From Actinomycetospora straminea (GTDB lineage: Bacteria; Actinomycetota; Actinomycetes; Mycobacteriales; Pseudonocardiaceae), in NCBI RefSeq assembly GCF_028737255.1, contig NZ_JAQZAN010000030.1:1-59174 (forward strand): DNA of 59,174 bases. Direction: 5' to 3'. A program made the position numbers and the translations under genes. This document shows positions 35,619 through 42,948 of this stretch, one piece after another. Each line of letters opens with the position of its first letter. Position 1 is the stretch's first letter. Below the pieces are notes generated by a model. That model had not been told where the DNA came from. It saw only the letters and a program-made list of their open reading frames with translations, and made no database searches.

Positions 35619-36235
35619 TGGAGACCCGGACCCTGGCGGTGGTGAGCGCCGGGCTGTCGGTGCCGTCCTCGACGCGCCTGCTCGCCGACCGGCTCACCGA
35701 CGCCACGGTGACCGCGCTGGCCGAGCGGGGCGTCGAGGTCCGGCCCGAGGTGGTGGAGCTGCGCGACCACGCCCGCGACCTCGCCGACCACCTCGTCACC
35801 GGCTTCCCGAAGGCCGCGCTGCGCCCGACCCTCGACACCGTCGCCGGGGCCGACGCGCTGATCGCCGTGACGCCGATCTTCTCGGCGTCCTACAGCGGCC
35901 TGTTCAAGACCTTCGTCGACGTCCTCGACCGCGAGGCGCTCGCGGGCACCCCGGTGCTGCTGGGCGCGACGGCCGGCTCGGCGCGCCACCAGCTCGCGCT
36001 GGACCACGCGCTGCGCCCGCTGTTCGCCTACCTGCACGCGACGGTGGTGCCGACGGGCGTGTTCGCGGCGGCGGAGGACTGGGGCGCGTCGGGGGCGAGC
36101 CGCGAGCTCGGCGACCGCATCACCCGCGCCGCGGGCGAGCTCGCCGACCTGGTGGCGGGGCGTCCGGCGACGGGGCGGGCCACCGACCCGTTCGCCGACC
36201 CGACGCCCTTCGAGACGCTGCTGCGCGGGGCGTGA
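35618..36235 (+). CDS. LLM-partner FMN reductase, CE1759-like
   Basis: A 205-residue flavodoxin-fold NADPH-dependent FMN reductase. Residues VVSAGLSVPSSTRLLADRL (near 6-24) form the phosphate-binding loop, and LIAVTPIFSASYSGLFKTFVDVLD near 82-105 is the family core. Start ATG overlaps the stop of the LLM gene (TGATG), so the two products are made together and most likely form a two-component monooxygenase. Length is normal for the family. No membrane segment. Confidence 0.9.
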   Translation: METRTLAVVSAGLSVPSSTRLLADRLTDATVTALAERGVEVRPEVVELRDHARDLADHLVTGFPKAALRPTLDTVAGADALIAVTPIFSASYSGLFKTFVDVLDREALAGTPVLLGATAGSARHQLALDHALRPLFAYLHATVVPTGVFAAAEDWGASGASRELGDRITRAAGELADLVAGRPATGRATDPFADPTPFETLLRGA

Positions 36236-36251
36236 CCTCGCCAGCCGGCAG

Positions 36252-36476
36252 CTAGACCGAGAGGGGGGCCGGCACGGCCCGGTCCCCCACCGGCTCCGCC
36301 ACCCGCGGCGGCGGACGCTGCCGCGGGACGAAGGCGACGATCACGAGGGCGACCACCGCCGCCCCGGCCCCGAGCAGCATGACGAGGACGAACGCGCCCT
36401 CGGTGGGGACGCCCGCCGTGGTGACGAGCGACAGGGCCGCGACCACGGAGCCCGCGACGAGCGTCGCCAGGCACAC
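36252..36476 (-). pseudogene. remnant of an MFS transporter (last two membrane helices)
   Basis: Seventy-four codons from GTG 36476 encode two hydrophobic segments (near 4-22 and 28-50) and a Pro/Arg-rich tail, which looks like the C-terminal end of a drug-efflux permease. The open frame continues upstream into the TetR fragment without a start or a ribosome site. It faces a TetR fragment whose first codons are also missing, so one deletion probably removed the start of both genes of a divergent pair. The transporter assignment rests on hydrophobicity and layout, not on a clear motif. Confidence 0.55.
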
Positions 36477-36478
36477 GA

Positions 36479-37042
36479 GACGAGGTCTCCAACCGCCAGG
36501 TCGCCGACGCCGCCGGCCAGGGCAACACGGCGGTGGTCGGCTACCACTTCGGCACGAAGACCGACCTCGTCCGCGCCGTCGTCCGCCGGCACAGCGAGGC
36601 GATCGAGCGCTCCCGCGAGGCGATGCTCGCGCGGATCGTCGACGGCGACGACCTGCGCGAGTGGCTCGACTGCCTCGTGCGCCCGACCTTCGACCACCTC
36701 GACTCGCTGGGCAGCCCGACCTGGTACGCCCGCTTCGGCGCGCAGGTGATGACCGACCCGGCGCTGCGGGAGATCCTGGTCGACGAGTCGCTGGGCTCGC
36801 CGGTGCTGCTGCGCATCCTCGACGGGCTGCACGCCTGCCTGCCCGAGCTGCCGGCCGCCGTGCGCCGCGAGCGCGGCGACGTCGGGCGTCACCTGCTCGT
36901 CCACGTCCCCGCCGAGCGCGAGCGGGCCCTCGCCGAGGGCGCGCCCACCACCCGCGCCACGTGGTCCGACGCCGCGTCGGGGCTCGTGGACGTGCTGGTC
37001 GGGGTGTGGCTCGCGCCCGTCACCCCCGCCCCCGACCACTGA
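36479..37042 (+). pseudogene. TetR family regulator missing its N-terminus
   Basis: In frame from 36479 the sequence reads DEVSNRQVADAAGQGNTAVV and then GYHFGTKTDLVRAVVRRH, which is the second half of a TetR helix-turn-helix followed by a full ligand-binding domain up to 37042. The first helix, normally some 25-30 residues, is absent: before 36479 the frame becomes Arg/Pro-rich, with a stop at 36422. A product could start at GTG 36533 (170 residues), but it would lack the DNA-binding part. It is therefore a broken repressor. It abuts the convergent hydrolase gene with no gap. Confidence 0.75.
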
Positions 37043-37816
37043 TCACACGCTCCGCCAGAAGTCGACGAGCACCCGGGCGGCCTGCTCGGGGTCCTGGGCC
37101 ATCCACCAGTGCCCGAGGCCCTCGAGCTCGGCGATGCGGGCGCCCGCACGCGCCGCGGCGCGGCGGCGCTGGGCGTCGTGACCCACCACGTGGTCGGCGG
37201 TGGCGAGGACCGCCAGGCCCGGGCGCCGGGCCGCGTCCGGCAGGTGGACGCCCGCCTCGGCCATCACCGGCTGCACGGCCGACCGGTAGTGGGTGAGGAT
37301 CGCGCGCCCCATCACCTCGTCCTGGCCCGCCACCACGGCCTTCGCGACGGTCTCGGGCATGCCGCGCCCCACGAGCAGGGCCACCACCGCGTCGACGTCG
37401 CGGCCCGGACCGAAGCGCTCGGCCACGTCCGCCTCCCCGACGCCGGGTGTCTGCCACCGCTGGGCGAGCTCGTGCCAGGCGTAGTCGGGCTCGAACGCGC
37501 CGAGCGTGTCGCTCACCCAGCTGCGCAGCAGGTCGGGTCGGGCCATCGCGACGCGGATCGTGTGGCTCCCCCCGAGGTCGTGGCCGACGAGGTCGACGGG
37601 CCCGTCGGCGGCGACGATCGCCGCCAGCTCGCCGATCAACCAGTCGCGATAGGCCTCCGGCGTGGCCGCGAAGTCGTCGGGCAGCGGCGCCCCGAACCCC
37701 GGCGGGGACAGCCGCACCACCGACCCGCTCGGCACGCCGGCGCGCTCGAGGGCACCGAGCAGCGGCTCCCACACCGCCGGGGTCTCGGGGTTGCCGTGGA
37801 CCAGGACGATCGTCAC
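37043..37816 (-). CDS. alpha/beta-fold hydrolase
   Basis: A 257-residue alpha/beta hydrolase. HGNPE near 8-12 is the oxyanion region, as in haloalkane dehalogenases and epoxide hydrolases, and GHDLGGS near 83-89 has Asp at the nucleophile position, which fits those two groups rather than esterases. GHWWMAQDP near 235 gives the catalytic His. Start GTG 37816 has GGGAGG four bases upstream and overlaps the previous stop (GTGA). It forms an operon with the DUF1330 gene and is divergent from a TetR gene that may control both. Confidence 0.85.
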   Translation of the reverse strand: MTIVLVHGNPETPAVWEPLLGALERAGVPSGSVVRLSPPGFGAPLPDDFAATPEAYRDWLIGELAAIVAADGPVDLVGHDLGGSHTIRVAMARPDLLRSWVSDTLGAFEPDYAWHELAQRWQTPGVGEADVAERFGPGRDVDAVVALLVGRGMPETVAKAVVAGQDEVMGRAILTHYRSAVQPVMAEAGVHLPDAARRPGLAVLATADHVVGHDAQRRRAAARAGARIAELEGLGHWWMAQDPEQAARVLVDFWRSV

Positions 37817-38190
37817 GCGACCTCCCGACCGATCGCCGGGACGGTGGGCTGGAGCACGGCCTCGGCGAGGCCCTCCACCCGCAGGTGCTCGATCTCCCGG
37901 TAGGCCGGGTCGCGGATCATCGCCGCGAAGTGCTCCCGGCTGGGGTAGCGCACGAGCAGCACCGTGTCCCACGCCTGCCCGTCCTCCGCCGCGAGCGCCC
38001 GCCCGCCCTCGCCGAGGTAGACGATCTCCACGCCGTAGCGGGCGCTCACCGCGCCCACCGCGTCGACGTACCGCTGATAGGTCTCCCGCCCGCCCTCGGG
38101 GCGGAAGCGCAGCAGGTTGAGCATCACCACGGGACCCCCGGGGTCCTCCGCGAGCAACGTCTCCACCGCGCCGTCCGGCAACTCCACCAT
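37813..38190 (-). CDS. DUF1330-like small protein
   Basis: A 125-residue ferredoxin-like alpha+beta barrel protein. It has VVMLNLLRFRPEGGRETYQRYVD near 20-42 and LLVRYPSREHFAAMIRDPAYR near 75-95, both typical of the DUF1330/NIPSNAP-like group; such dimers have unknown or heme/lipid related roles. ATG 38190 has GGAGA upstream. The end overlaps the hydrolase start by GTGA. The promoter region is shared with a divergent TetR. Confidence 0.8.
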   Translation of the reverse strand: MVELPDGAVETLLAEDPGGPVVMLNLLRFRPEGGRETYQRYVDAVGAVSARYGVEIVYLGEGGRALAAEDGQAWDTVLLVRYPSREHFAAMIRDPAYREIEHLRVEGLAEAVLQPTVPAIGREVA

Positions 38191-38226
38191 GTCCGTCTCC
38201 TCTCGGGTGCCCCACCACTCTCACAT

Positions 38227-38248
38227 ACTTGCCGGTCGACACGCAAGT
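38227..38248. promoter_or_regulatory. TetR operator candidate
   Basis: ACTTGC and GCAAGT are perfect arms around a 10-base spacer, between the DUF1330 start (38190) and the TetR start (38270). A TACTGT -10 element follows at 38257-38262, seven bases before the TetR GTG. Confidence 0.55.
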
Positions 38249-38269
38249 TGGTCTGCTACTGTCCCCCCC

Positions 38270-38878
38270 GTGACCGTCGAGCCCCGCCGCCGCACGCAGG
38301 CCGAGCGCCGCGAGCACACCGAGACCGCCCTGATCGCCGCGGCCGCCGAGGTCGTCGTCGAGTCCGGGGTGCGCGCGCTGACGCTGGCCCGCGTCGGGGA
38401 GCGCGCCGGCTACAGCCGCGGGATCGTCACCCACCAGTTCGGCTCGAAGCAGGGGCTCGTCGACGCCCTCGCCCGGTCCGTCCAGGGCGGCTTCGTGCCG
38501 GGCCTGACCGCGATGGCGCCCGGGCTCGACCGGCTCCTCGCACTGATCGACGGGTACGTGCACGGGCTCACCGCGCTGACGACCGCGAACCGCGCCTTCC
38601 TGCTGCTCTGGGCCGAGGCCGCCACCGCGTCCGAGCTCGCGCCGACCTTCCGCGAGCGCGACCGCGCCTTCCGCGCCGACCTGCGCGAGGACGTCGAGGC
38701 CGGCGTCGCGGCGGGCGCGATCCGCGACGACGTGGACCCGGTCGCCGTCGCCACCGCGCTCGTCGGGCAGCTGCGCGGCATCGGGCTGCAGCGCATGCTC
38801 GACCCCGAGGACGTCGACACCGAGCGGCTGCGCGCCGACGTCACCGCGCAGTGGCGGCGGGCCCTGCGCGCGGACTGA
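38270..38878 (+). CDS. TetR family transcriptional regulator
   Basis: A 202-residue repressor. The helix-turn-helix is at about 13-58 (TLARVGERAGYSRGIVTHQFGSKQGL). The C-terminal domain, with LDRLLALIDGYVHGL and RNPxxx-like helices, is of the TetR_C_6/BetI-like kind. GTG 38270 is placed by a leaderless -10 element and an operator. It is divergent from the DUF1330/hydrolase operon and is its most likely regulator. The ligand is unknown. Confidence 0.88.
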   Translation: MTVEPRRRTQAERREHTETALIAAAAEVVVESGVRALTLARVGERAGYSRGIVTHQFGSKQGLVDALARSVQGGFVPGLTAMAPGLDRLLALIDGYVHGLTALTTANRAFLLLWAEAATASELAPTFRERDRAFRADLREDVEAGVAAGAIRDDVDPVAVATALVGQLRGIGLQRMLDPEDVDTERLRADVTAQWRRALRAD

Positions 38879-39015
38879 GCTCCGCGGGCCGCTCGGCGAC
38901 TTCGGGTTGTGCACGACCGATTCTGTGACACTCTGTAGAGAGCAGCCGGTGCACGATGCGCGCTGAGTTGCTCCGATCGAGTTTCCCGGTCCTCCGACCG
39001 GCAGAACGGACGCTC

Positions 39016-39426
39016 ATGGCAACACTGTCCGCCACCATGGATCTCCCCGTCACGTCCTTCACCGTGCGCGACGCCCGCACCCTCACGCTGGCCCTCGTCG
39101 CCGCGTGGCAGAGCGGCGTGTCGCGGGAGGACCTGGCGCTGCTGATCGACGACCTGACCGCCGACGTCGTCGACCACGCCACCGCCGAGGCGAGCATCGT
39201 GCTCGAGCTGACGCTCGCCGACGAGCTGCTGCGTGTCGGTCTCGCCGACGGGTCGGCCGTGCGCCCGGCCGCCGACGACGTCACCCACGTCGACAGCTGG
39301 GCGCTCGCGCACCGCTGGGGCGACGAGCCCTACCGCGGCGGCCACCGCATCTGGTTCGAGCTGCGCCCGCCCGTCCCCGCGATCGAGGACCTCGCCGTCT
39401 CCGCCGGGGACACATCGCCCCCGTAG
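39016..39426 (+). CDS. degenerate anti-sigma (RsbW-like) ATPase-domain protein
   Basis: A 136-residue protein (ATG 38956 would add 20). Its pattern follows the histidine-kinase-like ATPase of anti-sigma factors: LALLIDDLTADVVDHA stands where ELVTNAVRH is normal, then LRVGLADGSAVRP, and an end RGGHRIWFELRP. The N-box Glu and Asn are replaced by Asp, and the Gly-rich SGRGL lid is missing, so ATP binding is doubtful. It may be a binding-only relative. No sigma factor or antagonist gene is adjacent. Neither start codon has a strong ribosome site. Confidence 0.6.
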   Translation: MATLSATMDLPVTSFTVRDARTLTLALVAAWQSGVSREDLALLIDDLTADVVDHATAEASIVLELTLADELLRVGLADGSAVRPAADDVTHVDSWALAHRWGDEPYRGGHRIWFELRPPVPAIEDLAVSAGDTSPP

Positions 39427-39623
39427 ACATCGCCGCCGGGGACATCGCGGCCGTCGCCGCGGCGCTCGCGGCCGCGCTCGAGAGCCGCTCCGGCCCGGAG
39501 AGCCCGTCCGGGACGGGGCGCGGGCCCGAGACCGACGCCGGCTGACCCCGCCCCCTTCAGCTCCGGGTCAGGGACGCCCGGGACCATCGTCGGCGTGCGA
39601 CGCCACGAGCCGGGGGACGCGGG

Positions 39624-42121
39624 ATGACGACGGCGACCGTCGAGGGCCTGAGCGAGACCGGGCCCGCGAGCTCGCGCGGGAGGGCCGGGCCAACACGCCC
39701 GTCTCGGGATCGGGTCGGACCACCGGGCGCATCCTGCGCACCACGGTCTTCTCGTTCTACAACAACACGCTGTTCGTCATCGGGTTCGCGCTGCTCGCCC
39801 TCGGCCGCTACAGCGACGCCCTGGTCAGCGTGGGTCTCGGCATCATCAACGCCGCGCTGGCCGCGGTGCAGGAGCTGCGCGCCAAGCGCCAGCTCGACCG
39901 GCTCCAGCTGCTCGCCCGCGAGCCCGTGACGGTGGTGCGCGACGGCGAGGACCGCACGGTGGCGCCCGCCGAGGTGGTCGTCGGCGACCTGCTGCGGCTG
40001 CGGGCGGGCGAGCAGATCGTGGTCGACGGGCCACTGGTCGCCGGGCACGTCGAGGCCGACGAGTCGCTGCTGACCGGCGAGTCCGACCCGATCGCCAAGG
40101 GCCTCGGCGACCCCTTGCTCTCGGGCAGCTCGGTCGTCGGCGGCGAGGGGCGCCAGCGCGCGGAGGCGGTGGGCGCGGACAGCCACGCGGGCCGGCTGAC
40201 GCTCGCCGCGCGCGCCGACACGACGGTGCTCACGCCGCTGCAGTGGCGCATCGAGCTGGTGGTGCGCCTGCTCATCCTGCTCGTGGTGCTGATGAGCGGC
40301 GCGATCCTCGCCCAGGCGGCGCTCGAGGGGTCGACGGTGCTGCGCTTCGTGCAGACCTCGGCCGTGCTGTCGGGCCTCGTGCCCTACGGCCTGTTCTTCC
40401 TCATCGCCGTCGCCTACACCGTGGGCGCCGCGCGGATCGCCGGACGCGGCGCCCTGGTGCAGCGCACCAACGCCGTCGAGGCGGTCAGCCGCGTCGACGT
40501 CGTGTGCACCGACAAGACCGGGACGCTGACCAGCGGGCGGCTCACGCTCGTGGAGGTGGTGCCCGAGGGCGGCGACGAGGCGGGGGCGCGGGCGCTGCTC
40601 GGCACGTTCGCCCGGTCCGTGGCCAGCACCAACGCCACCACGGCCGCGCTGGCCGGCGACGCGTCGCTGGCCGGGGAAGCGGTCGACGTGGTCGACGAGG
40701 TCGAGTTCCGCTCCTCCCTGCGCTGGAGCGGGATCACCCTCGCCGACGGCACCTCGCTCGTCCTCGGCGCGCCCTCGACCCTGCGCGCGTCGCTCGCCGA
40801 CGACGCCCTCGCCGCGCCCGACGTGGTGCGCCGGCGCACCGACGAGGGCCTGCGCGTGCTCGTCCTCGCCCGCGCCGAGGGCCCGCTGCGCGACGCCGAC
40901 GACCGGCCCCGCCTGCCCCGGCTGCGCGGCGTCGCGCTCGTCGCGCTGGCCGACGAGCTGCGCGACGGGGTCACCGAGGTCCTCGCGCACCTCGACGAGG
41001 AGGGCGTGGCGGTCAAGGTCGTCTCCGGCGACGACCCCGACACCGTCGCCGCCCTCGCCCGCCGCGCCGGGCTCTCCGGTCCGGCGATCGCCGGGCCGCG
41101 GCTCGCGGCGCTCGAGGGCGACGCGTTCGACGAGGCCGTCGACACCCACAGCGTGTTCGGGCGGATCGCGCCGGAGCAGAAGGAGCAGATCGTCACCTCG
41201 CTGGGCCGCCGGGGGCACCAGGTGGCGATGGTCGGCGACGGGGTCAACGACGCCCGCGCGCTGAAGTCCGCGCAGGTCGGGGTCGCGATGCGCTCGGGCA
41301 GCTCGGTGACCCGTGACGTCGCCGACATCGTGCTGCTCGACGACTCGTTCACGACGCTGCCGCCCGCGCGCACCGAGGGCCGGCGGATCATCGCGGGCGT
41401 CGGCGCGTCGATGTACCTGTTCCTCGCGCGGGTGGCCACGCAGATGCTGGTCATCCTCACCGTCACCCTGCTCGGGCTGGGCTTCCCCTACACGCCCACG
41501 CAGGTCGGGCTCACCCTGTTCACCGTCGGCCTCCCGACGTTCTTCCTGACGATGTGGGCGCGCCCGGCGCCGCCGGCCGAGGACCTGCTCGTCTCGCTCG
41601 CGCGGTTCGTCGTGCCCGTCGGCGTGCTCACCGCGGGCTTCGGCACCGCCGTCTACGCGTACCTCTACCAGCTCGTCACGACCGGGCTCACGACCTACCG
41701 CGACGCGATGGGCACGGAGCTCTGGGTGCAGTACACGGGCCTCGCCGCCACCGACCCCGACTTCGTGACCTCGGCGGCCACCCTCGGCGCGCAGTCCGGG
41801 CTCTCGGTCTTCGTCTCGACGAGCGCGCTGGTGCTCATCCTGCTGCTCGCGCCGCCCCACCGGGTCTTCGCGGCCTGGGCGCCGGTGACCGACGACCGGC
41901 GCCCGACGTGGCTCGCGCTGGGCCTGTTCGCGGCGTTCGCCGTGGTCCTGCTGATCCCCGCCACCCAGGAGTACTTCGGTCTCACCGCGCCCGACCCGCC
42001 CGTCGTCGAGGCCGCGGGCGTGGCGATCGTGGCGTGGTTCGTCACCCTGAGCCTCGTCCTGCGCCACCGCGTGCTCGAGCGCGTCCTGGGGCTGTACCCG
42101 CGCCCCGCGGTCGCGGCCTGA
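39624..42121 (+). CDS. P-type cation ATPase (CtpE-like), one-base frameshift near the start
   Basis: A transporter of about 832 residues with the P-type motifs: LTGES (40068-40083), DKTGTL phosphorylation site (Asp codon 40511-40513), and GDGVNDARALK (from 41234). Eight or more membrane helices surround them. The true start, ATG 39624 with GGGGGA upstream, reads MTTATVEGLSET. The rest (ARELAREGRANTP...) is in another frame from 39662; one base is missing around 39660-39665. In helix M4 the PEGL motif of calcium pumps is PYGL (Tyr codon 40385), so the ion is unclear. The downstream frame stays fully open, so the lesion is recent or a reading error. Confidence 0.85.
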
Positions 42122-42398
42122 GCACCGCCGGGACACCGGGGACACGGCCTGGACGCCGAGTGCCCGCGTCACCGACCGCACCCGGCCCGCTGGGCCACCC
42201 GGAGGGCCGGCCCGTCCTCCGATCCGGTGCTGTTTCGGTCCAGACGGCCTCCGCATGGCGGGCGGTGCGTGACCTGGACCACCATCGCGGGTGCCGTGTT
42301 CAGTCCGCGAGCCACGGTCGACCCTCCGTGATCGCCGGCGCCCCTCCCGACGGGCGAGCGAGCACGGGTCCCGGTGGCGGACGAGGAGGACCCCGCCC

Positions 42399-42617
42399 AT
42401 GTGGCACCTGCACTGGCGTGCTGAGACCAGCACCGCCGACACCCCGCTCGACGAGCGACGCCGCGTGCGCACCGCCGAGCCGACACGCACGACCGAGGCG
42501 AGCGCCGACGGCTCGCCCGGCCGGACCCGCGGGTCGTTCCAGCACGTCTGGCACGACACCCCGGCCGCGACGCTGGCCGGGGCCGTCCCGGAGACGGTCC
42601 GTGTCCGCGGGCGGTGA
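42399..42617 (+). CDS. small hypothetical protein (72 aa)
   Basis: A 72-residue hydrophilic, Thr/Arg-rich protein starting at ATG 42399 (MWHLHWRAE) with GGAGGA eight bases upstream. It has no signal, Cys or membrane segment; its sequence looks partly disordered. Its end overlaps the next small gene by 17 bases. Similar His/Trp starts are unknown to me, so function cannot be given. The strong ribosome site is the main support. Confidence 0.45.
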   Translation: MWHLHWRAETSTADTPLDERRRVRTAEPTRTTEASADGSPGRTRGSFQHVWHDTPAATLAGAVPETVRVRGR

Positions 42618-42891
42618 CGGGCCCGGCCCCGGCACGGGCGACGCCTGCGCCCACGCCGCCGCCGCGCTCATCCCGCGCGCCTGCCCGAACGGTGGCCTGA
42701 CCCTCTCGCCGGCCGCCGTCGCCGCGCTCGCCGACCTCTTCCGCGCGATCGACCGGGGCCGGGACCTCGGCGACGTCGCCGACCGGGCGGCCCGCCGCGT
42801 CCTCGGCGCCCTGGAGCGGGACACGCCCGTCACGCCCGCGCCGCGCAGGCCGGGCGACCAGACGTCGGGCGGGCTGCTCGCCGCCCGCTGA
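42601..42891 (+). CDS. small hypothetical protein (96 aa)
   Basis: A 96-residue protein from GTG 42601 with a helical centre (LSPAAVAALADLFRAIDRGRDL near 43-64) and a Pro-rich tail. It overlaps the preceding 72-residue gene, suggesting coupling. No family is recognised. It is followed by an imperfect hairpin that could stop transcription toward the molybdopterin enzyme gene. Confidence 0.4.
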   Translation: MSAGGDGPGPGTGDACAHAAAALIPRACPNGGLTLSPAAVAALADLFRAIDRGRDLGDVADRAARRVLGALERDTPVTPAPRRPGDQTSGGLLAAR

Positions 42892-42900
42892 GGGTGGTGC

Positions 42901-42939
42901 CCGACCGGTGCCGCCCGAGGGGCGAGCGACACCGGCCGG
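42901..42939. terminator. imperfect hairpin between convergent genes
   Basis: CCGACCGGTG and CACCGGCCGG pair with one A-C mismatch over a 19-base loop, between the stops at 42891 (+) and 42949 (-). Confidence 0.4.
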
Positions 42940-42948
42940 GGTCTCTGC

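Noticed and set aside
39233..39661. Upstream extension of the P-type ATPase frame to ATG 39233
   Set aside because: It overlaps the anti-sigma-like gene and is Arg/Pro-rich. The true N-terminus is seen in the other frame from ATG 39624.
39557..42559. 1000-codon minus-strand open frame opposite the P-type ATPase
   Set aside because: Antisense shadow with His/Arg/Gly bias and no domain; the plus-strand frame has all P-type ATPase motifs.
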